Positions 24,142-31,703 of a stretch of 43,119 nucleotides of DNA are shown piece after piece. The stretch is from Amycolatopsis vastitatis (GTDB lineage: Bacteria; Actinomycetota; Actinomycetes; Mycobacteriales; Pseudonocardiaceae). A program made the translations under genes and the position numbers. The stretch lies in contig NZ_NMUL01000046.1 in NCBI RefSeq assembly GCF_002234595.1, positions 1-43,119 of the forward strand. The letters are read 5' to 3'. The notes beneath the pieces were generated by a model that saw only the letters and a program-made list of their open reading frames with translations, was not told the origin of the DNA and searched no databases. Positions within the stretch are counted from its first letter, which is position 1. Every line of letters begins with the position of its first letter.

Positions 24142-24601
24142 AGCTGCGGAAGCCGCGTCTGAGGTAGTTCGGCAGCGCGTTCGGGTGGTCGAGCGACGAG
24201 GTGTGCAGCCAGACCCGGCGCGCACCGGGCACGGTCCACGCGTCGGCGACGACGAGGGTGAGCGCGTACCCGCCGAGTCCTTTGCCGACGAACTCCGGCA
24301 GCAGGCCGAAGGTGGTGATCTCGACGTCACCACCGGGCTGCGGCTCGAAGTCGGCGGCGCCGGCGACCTCGCCGCGGTACTCGACGAGCCGGTACCGCCG
24401 CGCCGGTTCGGCGAACCAGCGTTCCCACCCGTCGTCGCTCCGGGACGCGCTCGGCCACCGGTACGGCGTCCCGATCCGGACGTGCAGGTCTTTGACCCCC
24501 GGCCCCGGCTCCGTGGCCCGCAGCGCGACGCCGTCGACGACGGGCGCGGGGTTGAGCTGATCGGCGGCGGTCATTTCGAGCTCGGTGACGATCTCCTCCA
24601 C
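24125..24601 (-). CDS. GNAT-family N-acetyltransferase
   Basis: An approximately 158-aa acetyltransferase. The acetyl-CoA-binding motif A is ITTFGLLPEFVGKGLGGYAL and the late segment DHPNALPNYLRRGFR is the usual motif B. The substrate is not evident. The start is uncertain: GTG at 24599-24601 is used, while a TTG at 24664 and an ATG at 24574 are alternatives. It lies downstream of the DUF1330 gene on the same strand and overlaps the convergent oxidoreductase gene by 17 bp. Confidence 0.8.
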   Translation of the reverse strand: MEEIVTELEMTAADQLNPAPVVDGVALRATEPGPGVKDLHVRIGTPYRWPSASRSDDGWERWFAEPARRYRLVEYRGEVAGAADFEPQPGGDVEITTFGLLPEFVGKGLGGYALTLVVADAWTVPGARRVWLHTSSLDHPNALPNYLRRGFRSFSRPL

Positions 24602-24676
24602 CCGCGGCAACCTACGACTCCCGCGGACCGCTGTCAGCCGCTTTTCGGCCCACGGCAATGACAACGTGATCGGGAT

Positions 24677-25042
24677 CTACGCCGAGTACTGAACCTGGCT
24701 GGCGGCCGCCGCGCGCATGGCCGCGGCCATGGCGGCCGAGTCGTGGTCCGGACCGCACCCTTCGACGATGACCAGGTCACCGGGGATGTGATCAGCTCGC
24801 ATCCGCAGGATCTCCTGGTACGCGGGCGAGTCGTACCACTCGTGCGCCGCGGCGACGTCCGGGAACTCGATGACCACGAGCGAGCCGGGCCATTCGCCCT
24901 CCAGCACCTGCACCGGCGCGCCGTGCACGAGGAACTTGCCGCCGTACGGATCGAGCGTCGCCTGGATGCGCTCCAGGTACTGGAACGCTTCGCCGGGCAG
25001 CACGGCGGGCGGGCGCAGGTGGGCGAGTCCGTAGGCGGTCAT
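24677..25042 (-). CDS. DUF1330-family protein
   Basis: A 121-aa protein with the dimeric alpha/beta-barrel-like DUF1330 pattern: YLERIQATLDPYGGKFLVHG, WPGSLVVIEFPD, AAHEWYDSPAYQEILRMR and LVIVEG. Function is not known for the family. ATG at 25040-25042 is chosen, preceded by AAAGGA. That ribosome binding site lies inside a perfect 11-bp inverted repeat (25044-25073). The TetR gene upstream on the same strand ends 56 nt before, so the two are probably one transcript. Confidence 0.88.
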   Translation of the reverse strand: MTAYGLAHLRPPAVLPGEAFQYLERIQATLDPYGGKFLVHGAPVQVLEGEWPGSLVVIEFPDVAAAHEWYDSPAYQEILRMRADHIPGDLVIVEGCGPDHDSAAMAAAMRAAAASQVQYSA

Positions 25043-25043
25043 G

Positions 25044-25073
25044 GCATTCCTTTCGTCGTCCTGAAAGGAATGC
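25044..25073 (-). promoter_or_regulatory. Perfect inverted repeat covering the DUF1330 ribosome binding site
   Basis: GCATTCCTTTC (25044-25054) and GAAAGGAATGC (25063-25073) are exact inverted copies with an 8-nt loop. Read on the minus strand the proximal arm contains the AAAGGA used by the DUF1330 gene. It may be an RNA hairpin that hides the site, or a protein operator. Confidence 0.65.
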
Positions 25074-25098
25074 TGGCCCACCGGCGGCGCCGGGTCGA

Positions 25099-25692
25099 TT
25101 ACGCCGGAGGTAATGCCGGCTGCCCCGCCAGCAGCCGATCGACCAGAGCCGTGACCATGTCACGCCGTTGCTCCTCGGTGAACAGATCGGGCAACGTCAG
25201 CCGTTCCACGATCAGCCAGTTCAGCGCCAGCCACAGCAGGACCACCATCGTGCCGTCGCCGGGCAGGCCGGACTTCTCGTGGTAGGAGACGTTGAACTCG
25301 ACGTCCGCCCGGATGCGCCGGGTCAGCACGTCCCGCAGCTCCGGCCGGCGGGTGGCTTCCAGCCGCAGTTCCAGCAGGGCCAGGAAACCCGTCGGGAACG
25401 CGGCCACGCGATCGACGAGCTCGTGCATCAGCTCGGTGACGCGGGCCCGGTCGCGCGCCCCCGCCAGGCCGCCCGCGAGGACCGCGTCGTCGACCAGCCG
25501 CTCGTAGACCCGCTCCCCCGCGTGCTTGAGGATTTCATCGCGGCTCGAGAAGTAGTTGGAGGCCGTGCCGACCGGCACCCCGGCCTGCTGGTCGACCGCG
25601 CGGAAGGTGAGGCCCCGCGCGCCCTCGTTGGCCAGGACCTCGATCGAGGCGTCGAGCAGCGCCGCCCGCCGCTCCGGGTTGCGTCGGACCAT
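25099..25692 (-). CDS. TetR-family transcriptional regulator
   Basis: A 197-aa TetR regulator with helix-turn-helix LANEGARGLTFRAVDQQAGVP and recognition segment VGTASNYFSSRDEIL. The C-terminal domain is typical in length, with FLALLELRLEATRRPELRDVL. The ATG at 25690-25692 (MVRRNPERR) is preferred over a GTG three codons earlier. It diverges from a DHFR-like reductase gene; the intergenic region holds a perfect 10-bp inverted repeat that is its likely operator. DUF1330 and GNAT genes follow it on the same strand. Confidence 0.9.
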   Translation of the reverse strand: MVRRNPERRAALLDASIEVLANEGARGLTFRAVDQQAGVPVGTASNYFSSRDEILKHAGERVYERLVDDAVLAGGLAGARDRARVTELMHELVDRVAAFPTGFLALLELRLEATRRPELRDVLTRRIRADVEFNVSYHEKSGLPGDGTMVVLLWLALNWLIVERLTLPDLFTEEQRRDMVTALVDRLLAGQPALPPA

Positions 25693-25706
25693 TGACACCA
25701 CTCCAG

Positions 25707-25749
25707 GCGTAGTACTATCGTCAAAACCACTCCAACTAAAGTACTACGC
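25707..25749. promoter_or_regulatory. Divergent operator region (inverted and direct repeats)
   Basis: GCGTAGTACT (25707-25716) and AGTACTACGC (25740-25749) are perfect inverted copies. Interleaved is a direct repeat ACCACTCCA at 25697-25705 and 25726-25734. The block fills the gap between the tetR and reductase starts and is AT-rich for this genome. Binding by the adjacent TetR is inferred. Confidence 0.65.
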
Positions 25750-25775
25750 TCGGAGTTATCGAAATAGGGGGACCC

Positions 25776-26360
25776 TTGCGCAAGCTCGTGTACTTCATCG
25801 GCGTCAGCATCGACGGCATGATCGCCGGGCCGGACGGCGACACCGGCTTCCACCCCCTCGCGCCCGACATGGTCGCCCACCTCCGCACGGAGTTCCCGGA
25901 GACCATGCCGACCCACATCCGCCCGCTCATCGGAATGGCCGTGGACACGCCGAACAAGCGGTACGACACGGTCGTCATGGGCCGCGGCACCTACCAGCCG
26001 GCCCTGAACGAAGGCATCGACAGCCCGTACACACACCTCCGGCAGTACGTAGTCTCACGGTCGCTGACCGGGATCGCCGACCCGGCCGTCACGCTCGTGC
26101 CCGGCGACCCACTGGCGCTCGTGCGGCAGCTCAAAGCGGAGGACGGCGACCTGGACGTCTGGCTGTGCGGAGGCGCGAATCTGGCTGGCCAGCTGCTGCC
26201 GGAGATCGACGAGCTGGTGGTCAAGTCGTACCCGGTGGTCGCGGGCGGCGGGGTGCCGATGTTCAGCGGGGGCTTCGGGCCGCGCGGCTTCACACCCGTG
26301 GAAGTCCTGACGTTCGGCCACGGCGGCACGGTCACGACCTACCGTCCACCACAGGGCTAA
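25776..26360 (+). CDS. Dihydrofolate reductase-like (RibD C-terminal domain) protein
   Basis: A 194-aa protein of the RibD_C/DHFR-like family: KLVYFIGVSIDGMIAGPDGD at the N-terminus, YDTVVMGRGTYQ in the middle, then LDVWLCGGANLAGQLLPEIDELV and a late SYPVVAGGGVPMF. Such proteins are NADPH-dependent reductases or relatives of unknown substrate. TTG at 25776-25778 is the start, with AGGGGG 4 nt upstream. It diverges from tetR and is probably its regulatory target. Confidence 0.88.
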   Translation: MRKLVYFIGVSIDGMIAGPDGDTGFHPLAPDMVAHLRTEFPETMPTHIRPLIGMAVDTPNKRYDTVVMGRGTYQPALNEGIDSPYTHLRQYVVSRSLTGIADPAVTLVPGDPLALVRQLKAEDGDLDVWLCGGANLAGQLLPEIDELVVKSYPVVAGGGVPMFSGGFGPRGFTPVEVLTFGHGGTVTTYRPPQG

Positions 26361-26605
26361 CGGCCCCGCGTCGCCTTGCGGATCTCCTCCGAGGCTTCCC
26401 GGTAAGCCGGTGCGGCGCGGGCGAAGTAGTCGAACAGCACCTCCTGCTGCTCGGGCGAATACCCGCCGATGACCTCGGCGATGCGGCCGCGGGCCGGGCC
26501 GACGATCGCCTCGACCCCGGCGAGCACGTCCGGCACCGGTTCGGCCAGCACCTTGCGCCGGTCGGCCGGGTCGGCGGCGCGGCGGACCGCGGTGTCCCTG
26601 CTCGG
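26357..26605 (-). pseudogene. Remnant of a MarR-family regulator
   Basis: Between the hisA stop and 26357 an open minus frame reads from SRDTAVRRAADPADRRKVL through AIVGPARGRIAEVIGGYSPE and ends KATRGR. The first part is the wing of a MarR winged helix (the usual VRR..DPADRR.V pattern) and the rest the C-terminal dimerisation helices. The N-terminal helices and the recognition helix are missing; the frame is cut by the stop codon of hisA. It is best read as a 5'-truncated gene. A GTG at 26551 could start only a 64-aa tail. Confidence 0.75.
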
Positions 26606-27352
26606 TCAGACCTTCGCGACCGCGGCGAGGGCCTCGGGCAGGGTGAACGCGCCGGCGTAGAGCGCCTTGCCGACGATGGACCCTTCGACGCCGTCGGCGG
26701 CCAGGCCCGCCAGCGCGACGAGATCGTCCACACTGGACACCCCACCGGAGGCGATCACCGGCGCGTCGGTGCGGGCGACGACGTCCCGCAGCAGTTCGAG
26801 GTTCGGGCCGCGCAGCGTGCCGTCCTTGCTGACGTCGGTCACGACGTAGCGGGACGCGCCGTCGCGGTCCAGCCGCTCGAGGACCTCCCACAGGTCGCCG
26901 CCGTCGGAAGTCCAGCCACGGGCCGAAAGCCGGTGGCCGGCCTCGGTGATGCGGACGTCGAGGCCGATCGCGACGCGGTCGCCGTACTCGCCGATCACGC
27001 GCGCGGTCCACTCCGGGTCCTCGAGCGCCGCGGTGCCGAGGTTGACCCGGCGGGCACCGGTGGCCAGCGCGGCCCGCAGCGACGCGTCGTCGCGGATGCC
27101 GCCCGACAGCTCGACCTGGACGTCGAGCTTGCCGACGACCTCGGCGAGCAGCTCCCGGTTGCTGCCCTTGCCGAAGGCGGCGTCGAGGTCCACCAGGTGG
27201 ATCCACTCGGCGCCGTCGCGCTGCCACGCGAACGCGGCCTCCAGCGGGCTGCCATAGGAGGTCTCGGTGCCGGCCTCGCCCTGGACGAGTCGCACGGCCT
27301 GGCCATCGGCCACATCAACGGCGGGAAGCAGCGTGAAAGTCACGCCGCTCAC
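26606..27352 (-). CDS. priA: Bifunctional phosphoribosyl isomerase A (HisA/TrpF)
   Basis: A 248-aa TIM barrel that isomerises ProFAR in histidine synthesis. In actinobacteria lacking trpF it also isomerises phosphoribosylanthranilate in tryptophan synthesis. The catalytic aspartates are in PAVDVADGQAVRL and VVTDVSKDGTLRGPN. SARGWTSDGGDLW carries the Arg and Trp of the loop known to switch between substrates in mycobacterial PriA, which supports the bifunctional form. No trpF is found in the window. It follows hisH after 27 nt. Directly behind its stop lies a truncated MarR gene. Confidence 0.95.
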   Translation of the reverse strand: MSGVTFTLLPAVDVADGQAVRLVQGEAGTETSYGSPLEAAFAWQRDGAEWIHLVDLDAAFGKGSNRELLAEVVGKLDVQVELSGGIRDDASLRAALATGARRVNLGTAALEDPEWTARVIGEYGDRVAIGLDVRITEAGHRLSARGWTSDGGDLWEVLERLDRDGASRYVVTDVSKDGTLRGPNLELLRDVVARTDAPVIASGGVSSVDDLVALAGLAADGVEGSIVGKALYAGAFTLPEALAAVAKV

Positions 27353-27379
27353 TCTAAGGCGGAGACCCGGATCACCCGG

Positions 27380-28006
27380 TCAGAGGGTCGCCAGCCAGTT
27401 GCGCAGCAGGTGCGCCCCGGCGTCGCCGGACTTCTCCGGGTGGAACTGGGTGGCCCACAGCGGCCCGTTCTCCACCGCGGCGACGAAGTCCTCGCCGTGG
27501 TTCGCCCAGGTGACCTTCGGCTCCTGGCCGGCCAGGCCGTCGAGCTCCCACTTGCGCGCGGCGTAGGAGTGCACGAAGTAGAACCGCTCGTCCGGGTCGA
27601 GGCCGGCGAACAGCTGCGAGTCCTCCGGAGCGCGGACGGTGTTCCAGCCCATGTGCGGCAGGACGTCGGCGTGCAGCCGGTCGACGACGCCGGGCCACTC
27701 CCCCGTGCCGTCGGTCTCCTCGCCGTGCTCGACGCCGCGGGAGAAGAGGATCTGCATGCCGACGCAGATGCCGAGCACCGGGCGGCCGCCTGCGAGGCGC
27801 TTGCCGATGATCCGGTGGCCCTTCACCTCCAGCAGCCCCGCCATGCACGCGGAGTACGCGCCGACGCCGGGCACGACCAGGCCGTCGGCTTCGATCGCGG
27901 CATGCGGGTCGGCGGTGACCTCGACTTCGGCCCCGGCGCGCGCCACGGCGCGTTCGGCGGAGCGGAGGTTGCCGGAACCGTAGTCGAGGATCACCACACG
28001 AGACAC
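27380..28006 (-). CDS. hisH: Imidazole glycerol phosphate synthase, glutaminase subunit
   Basis: HisH (208 aa) is a class I glutamine amidotransferase supplying ammonia to HisF. The nucleophile is in LGICVGMQ and the His/Glu pair in ATQFHPEKS; the oxyanion strand is VPGVGAYSACM. GTG at 28004-28006 (reading VSRVVILDYGSGN) is used. The gene begins 23 bp past the stop of a secreted-protein gene on the same strand, so hisH-priA may be transcribed from that gene's promoter rather than from the hisD promoter. Confidence 0.96.
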   Translation of the reverse strand: MSRVVILDYGSGNLRSAERAVARAGAEVEVTADPHAAIEADGLVVPGVGAYSACMAGLLEVKGHRIIGKRLAGGRPVLGICVGMQILFSRGVEHGEETDGTGEWPGVVDRLHADVLPHMGWNTVRAPEDSQLFAGLDPDERFYFVHSYAARKWELDGLAGQEPKVTWANHGEDFVAAVENGPLWATQFHPEKSGDAGAHLLRNWLATL

Positions 28007-28029
28007 GCCACCCAGCGTAGCCGTCGTGC

Positions 28030-28884
28030 TCAGCGGCGCTCGAACGAATAGACGTCCGTCACCGTGTTGCACGGCGACGGCGGCACGACCTCGACGCGCA
28101 GCACGCCGGCGTCGTAGTCGACGCCTTCCGGGGTGAACGTGCCGGTGCAGGTGCTGACCAGCGGGACCTGGCCGATCTCGCGCACCTTCGCCGTGACGTC
28201 ACGGCCGGTCAGCGGGCGGGCGAGATCGATCTGCAGGAGCTGCAGGTTCGTCGGGTACAGGTCGTTGTAGGGGTCGCTCGTCGCGCAGATCAGGCGCGTC
28301 GGCCCGACGAAGTCGCAGCCCTGGGCGCTCCGGATGTGGTGGTCGAGGTGGATGCGGGCGGCGACGGGCAGGTCGCCGGCCTGCTTCGGGGCCCGCGGGT
28401 TCAGGAACGGCGTCGGGGAGACGTAGAGGCGGTCGATCTCGCCGAGCGGGCCGGAGACCAGCCACTGGCCGTCGGGCGTGACGGCGACCTGGGCGTTCGC
28501 GTTGGCCGCGGGTTCGTCGGGCTGGAGCGGGTGGACGAACTCCGTCGTCGTCCCGTCCGGCTTGGTGACCAGGTACATCTTCGTGGCCGGCGCCGGGGTG
28601 CGGGTGTCCTGGTAGACGTCGAAGAGGTAGCCGTGCAGCGAGTCGGGGTCGCCGACGTGACCCCAGCCCTCGTCCTTGAGCGGCTGGGGGATGGTGGCGC
28701 CGTTGCGGTAGACGAGCTCGGGGGCGCGGCCGGGCAGCCGGAGCGTGGTGAGGCCTTCGCCGCTGATCCGGTTCTCCACGGTGGTGTGCCCGGCCTGGCG
28801 CCAGCCCGCTTCGTGCGCCGTGGCGACGCCGGTCGCGGTGAGCAGGGTGGCGGTGGTCAGAGCGAGCAGACTGGCCGCGCGCAT
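28030..28884 (-). CDS. Secreted protein of unknown function
   Basis: A 284-aa protein with a classical signal peptide (RAASLLALTTATLLTATGVATA, cleavage near AHEAG). The mature part has repeated short strands (LVYRNG, HGYLFDVYQD, KMYLVTKPDG, QVAVTPDGQWLVSGP) suggestive of a beta-propeller or similar beta-rich fold, and several cysteines in the C-terminal half. No catalytic motif is recognised. ATG at 28882-28884 has GAGGAG 5 nt upstream. It lies directly before hisH on the same strand. Confidence 0.75.
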   Translation of the reverse strand: MRAASLLALTTATLLTATGVATAHEAGWRQAGHTTVENRISGEGLTTLRLPGRAPELVYRNGATIPQPLKDEGWGHVGDPDSLHGYLFDVYQDTRTPAPATKMYLVTKPDGTTTEFVHPLQPDEPAANANAQVAVTPDGQWLVSGPLGEIDRLYVSPTPFLNPRAPKQAGDLPVAARIHLDHHIRSAQGCDFVGPTRLICATSDPYNDLYPTNLQLLQIDLARPLTGRDVTAKVREIGQVPLVSTCTGTFTPEGVDYDAGVLRVEVVPPSPCNTVTDVYSFERR

Positions 28885-28972
28885 GAGGGCTCCTCGGAAG
28901 TAGAGGCCTTGGCGGCGGCGACGCGATTCTGCCACGCGGGGCGGATCCCCCGGAAGAATCTTGGCGAAGGTC

Positions 28973-28998
28973 GTTTAAGGGTCCCGCTCGCTGGGTAT
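28973..28998 (+). promoter_or_regulatory. SigF/SigB-type promoter
   Basis: GTTT (28973-28976) and GGGTAT (28993-28998) are separated by 16 nt. This matches the mycobacterial SigF and related group 3 sigma consensus (GTTT-N15-17-GGGTAT). It lies about 57 nt before the ATG of the small gene at 29055, which has a good ribosome binding site. Confidence 0.6.
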
Positions 28999-29054
28999 CA
29001 AGTCACCCGATCGTGTGTCTCGAGCGCGCACGAGCGGACGCCAGGGAGGCGAAG

Positions 29055-29231
29055 ATGGCCGAGGACGATCTGCTGTCCCAGATGCTGCACGCCTGGCGTG
29101 AAGACATCGAAAGCGTGCCGTTTCCGCAGTTCAGCGAGCTGCTGATCCCGCGCCAGCAGACCCGGCCGCGGTGCACGCCGAGCGCGTCTGCCGCCCGCGT
29201 GACGAACGCCACGCGGAGAACAGACGCTTGA
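29055..29231 (+). CDS. Small protein, probable general-stress gene
   Basis: A 58-aa protein beginning MAEDDLLSQMLHAWREDIES and continuing with an amphipathic first half and a basic, Ser/Thr-rich second half. GGGAGG lies 7 nt before the ATG and a SigF/SigB-type promoter lies upstream, so expression is likely. I do not recognise the family. No membrane helix or signal peptide is seen. The neighbours, a secreted protein upstream on the other strand and a dehydrogenase downstream, give no functional hint. Confidence 0.55.
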   Translation: MAEDDLLSQMLHAWREDIESVPFPQFSELLIPRQQTRPRCTPSASAARVTNATRRTDA

Positions 29232-29279
29232 CTGTGGTTTCCTGCGAGGACCGCATCGCCGCGTTCCCCGGGAGCCCTC

Positions 29280-29360
29280 ATGAGTGAGCCTGCGAACGAA
29301 TCATTCGACACTGCGCCCAGGGCTCAGGCCGCGCCGAGCGTCAGCGAGGTGCGCGCATGA
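29280..29360 (+). CDS. Possible 26-codon leader ORF before the acyl-CoA dehydrogenase
   Basis: ATG at 29280 is preceded by GGGAG with 5-nt spacing. The frame reads MSEPANESFDTAPRAQ and on to VSEVRA, then TGA overlapping the dehydrogenase ATG as ATGA. Its start lies on a repeat-like palindrome (core GAACGAATCATTC, 29294-29306). The peptide start resembles that of the leader frame before trpC (VSDLANES). It may be a coupled leader or merely a consequence of the repeat. Confidence 0.3.
   Translation: MSEPANESFDTAPRAQAAPSVSEVRA
29294..29306. repeat. GAAYGANTCRTTC-core palindrome
   Basis: GAACGAATCATTC fits the same 13-bp core as the palindromes upstream of trpE and the ABC exporter. The flanks here (TGC.../...GAC) do not extend the pairing far, so this is a short or decayed copy. 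Confidence 0.6.
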
Positions 29361-30529
29361 GCCGCTCGCCTGATCCTCACGACTTCCTCGACCTCGACGC
29401 CGGGCTCGCCGAGGAGGAACGCGCCATCCGCGACGCCGTCCGCGCGTACGCGAAGGACCACCTGCTGGACCACGTCGCGGACTGGTACGAAACGGGCGCG
29501 CTGCCCGCGGCGGAGCTGGCGAAGGGCTTCGGCTCGCTCGGCCTGCTCGGCATGCACCTGGAGGGCTACGGCTGCGCCGGCACCAGCGCGGTCGCGTACG
29601 GCATCGCGTGCCGCGAGCTCGAGGCCGTCGACTCGGGGCTGCGGAGCTTCGTCTCGGTGCAGGGCTCGCTGGCGATGTACGCGATCCACAAGTGGGGCAG
29701 CGAGGAGCACCGTCAGGAGTGGCTGCCGCGGATGGCCACCGGCGACGCGCTGGGCTGCTTCGGCCTGACCGAGCCGGACGCGGGCAGCGACCCGGGCTCG
29801 ATGCGGACGCGCGCGGTGCGCGACGGGTCCGACTGGGTGCTTTCGGGCACGAAGATGTGGATCACCAACGGCACCGTCGCCGACGTCGCGGTCGTCTGGG
29901 CGCAGACCGACGACGGGATCCGCGGGTTCGTCGTCCCGACGACGGCGCCGGGGTTCACCGCCAACGAGGTCAAGCACAAGCTCTCGCTGCGGGCGTCGTT
30001 GACCGCGGAACTGGTGCTGGACGGCGTCCGGCTGCCCGCGTCGGCGGCGTTCCCCGAGGTCCGGGGGCTGCGCGGGCCGCTGTCCTGCCTGAACGAGGCC
30101 CGCTACGGGATCCTGTTCGGCGTGGTCGGCGCGGCACGCGCGTGTTACGAATCGGCGTTGGAGTACACACTTTCGCGCTCGCAGTTCGGCAAGCCGCTGG
30201 CCGGGTTCCAGCTGACCCAGCGGAAGCTGGCCGACCTGGTCGTCGAGGTCAACCGTGCCGGGCTGGTGGCGCTGCAGATCGGGCGGCTGAAGGACGCCGG
30301 CGCCCTGCACCACAACCACGTCAGCTTCGGCAAGATGGCGAACGTGCGATCGGCGCTGGACGTGGCGCGAACGGCCCGTTCGATGCTCGGCGCCAACGGG
30401 ATTTCGCTGGAGTACCCGGTGATGCGGCACATGGCGAACCTGGAGACGGTGCTGACGTACGAGGGCACGGAGGAGATGCACGCGCTGTCGCTCGGCCAGG
30501 CCGTCACGGGGCTGGCCGCGTTCCGCTGA
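29357..30529 (+). CDS. Acyl-CoA dehydrogenase, glutaryl-CoA dehydrogenase-like
   Basis: A 390-aa FAD enzyme of the acyl-CoA dehydrogenase family. CFGLTEPDAGSDPGSM and KMWITNGTVADVAVVWAQT are FAD/substrate-binding signatures; SRSQFGKPLAGFQLTQRKLADL and the late YEGTEEMHALSLGQAVTG are closest to glutaryl-CoA dehydrogenase, whose catalytic glutamate is in the TYEGT motif. It would oxidatively decarboxylate glutaryl-CoA to crotonyl-CoA in lysine/tryptophan breakdown. No electron-transfer partner or pathway gene is adjacent, so specificity rests on sequence alone. GAGGTG precedes the ATG. A short T-run (30535-30541) follows the stop. Confidence 0.9.
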   Translation: MSRSPDPHDFLDLDAGLAEEERAIRDAVRAYAKDHLLDHVADWYETGALPAAELAKGFGSLGLLGMHLEGYGCAGTSAVAYGIACRELEAVDSGLRSFVSVQGSLAMYAIHKWGSEEHRQEWLPRMATGDALGCFGLTEPDAGSDPGSMRTRAVRDGSDWVLSGTKMWITNGTVADVAVVWAQTDDGIRGFVVPTTAPGFTANEVKHKLSLRASLTAELVLDGVRLPASAAFPEVRGLRGPLSCLNEARYGILFGVVGAARACYESALEYTLSRSQFGKPLAGFQLTQRKLADLVVEVNRAGLVALQIGRLKDAGALHHNHVSFGKMANVRSALDVARTARSMLGANGISLEYPVMRHMANLETVLTYEGTEEMHALSLGQAVTGLAAFR

Positions 30530-30568
30530 TCGTTTTTTTGTCGGTAGTGCCCGGTAGCTTCCGCTCCC

Positions 30569-31105
30569 ATGACGTTCACCGATTTCGAAACCGTGGTGGA
30601 GCTGCGGCGCTACACGCTGAAGCCCGGACGGCGCGACGAGCTGATCGAGCTGTTCGAGCGCGAGTTCATCGAGCCCCAGGAGGCGGCGGGCGCGCACCTG
30701 TTCGGGCTGTTCCGGTCCCGGGCGGCACCGGACGAGTTCGTCTGGCTGCGGGGTTTCCGCTCGATGGAGGCCCGCAAGGCGGCACTGGAAGAGTTCTACT
30801 TCGGCCCGGTGTGGCGCCGTTTCCGGGACGCGGCTAACGCGACGATGATCGACTCGGACGACGTCCTGCTGCTGCGCCCGGTCCGGCGCGGGCTCGCTTC
30901 GTCACCACCGGGCGCAGGCGTGTACGTGACGGTTTCCGCTCCGTCATCGCCGCCGGAGCCGGCGTTCGCGGCGTTCGAGACCGAGCCGTCTCCGAACACG
31001 TTCCCGCAGCTGCCGGTCCGGGCGGACGGGCCGTTCTCGGTGTGGTTCAGCCGGGAGCCGGGCGGGCTGGAACTCTCACCGACCTCCCGGTCCCTGCTCC
31101 GGTGA
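30569..31105 (+). CDS. NIPSNAP-family protein
   Basis: A 178-aa protein whose first ~110 residues match the NIPSNAP ferredoxin-like fold: VVELRRYTLKPGRRDELIELF, EAAGAHLFGLFRS, DEFVWLRGFRSMEAR and EFYFGPVWRRFRDAANATM. The second half is Pro/Ser-rich and variable. The function of bacterial NIPSNAP proteins is not settled. It follows the dehydrogenase after 39 nt and may be co-transcribed. Its end overlaps the convergent NUDIX gene by 30 bp. Confidence 0.85.
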   Translation: MTFTDFETVVELRRYTLKPGRRDELIELFEREFIEPQEAAGAHLFGLFRSRAAPDEFVWLRGFRSMEARKAALEEFYFGPVWRRFRDAANATMIDSDDVLLLRPVRRGLASSPPGAGVYVTVSAPSSPPEPAFAAFETEPSPNTFPQLPVRADGPFSVWFSREPGGLELSPTSRSLLR

Positions 31106-31519
31106 GAGCAGCCCGATGAGCCCGTCGGGATAAAGGATCTTGCTCCCGTCGCGGAAGCCGGCCACGTCGACCCAGCACGCGGTGGCGGGCTCGTCGATGA
31201 TCTTCATTTCGTCGCGCTCGTAGAAGCTCGGGTCGACGAAGGCGGCTTCGTAGAGAAAGGCGATCTCGTGACCGGCAGTGCCCCGCCAGGTGAAGACGTT
31301 CTCGAGCACGCCGAGCCGTTTGCCGACTTCGATCTCGGCGCCGAGTTCTTCGCCGAACTCGCGCTTGAGCGCGTCCTTGCTGCTCTCGCCGAACTCGACC
31401 CCACCGCCGAGCGGCCGGTAGTAGGTCTCGTCCTTGAAGTCGTCGCGCCCTTCGAAGACGAGAAGTGCGTCCCCGCGCCGGATGACCGCCAACGCGAGCG
31501 GCCTGATCGTGAGCCCCAT
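31076..31519 (-). CDS. NUDIX hydrolase
   Basis: A 147-aa NUDIX pyrophosphohydrolase. The NUDIX box is GGGVEFGESSKDALKREF continued by GEELGAEI, fitting Gx5Ex7REUxEExGU. It would hydrolyse a nucleoside diphosphate linked to another group; the substrate is not predictable. ATG at 31517-31519 (MGLTIRPLALAV) is chosen. The frame is open further upstream to 31651 and there encodes a hydrophobic stretch with a plausible ribosome binding site, so a membrane-anchored longer form cannot be excluded. Confidence 0.88.
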   Translation of the reverse strand: MGLTIRPLALAVIRRGDALLVFEGRDDFKDETYYRPLGGGVEFGESSKDALKREFGEELGAEIEVGKRLGVLENVFTWRGTAGHEIAFLYEAAFVDPSFYERDEMKIIDEPATACWVDVAGFRDGSKILYPDGLIGLLSPEQGPGGR

Positions 31520-31703
31520 GGAAGTCACGCTATCGGTCGGCCGCTCCCGAAGCACGACCCAGCCGAGCCGGCCGGCACCGCACGCGAGGAGCACGATGCC
31601 CACGGCGGGCACCGCCCAGGGCGAACACCTCATCCCCACCTCGTCCCGCACAGTCGACTGGGCCTGAATGCTGACCTAACATGGTCGGGTCCTGGAGGGC
31701 GGG

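Noticed and set aside
26357..26551. Intact 64-aa gene
   Set aside because: The MarR homology continues upstream of its GTG to the hisA stop, so it is the tail of a truncated gene.
30532..30541. Strong intrinsic terminator after the dehydrogenase
   Set aside because: There is a run of seven T, but no convincing stem precedes it; only a weak GGCC pairing is seen.
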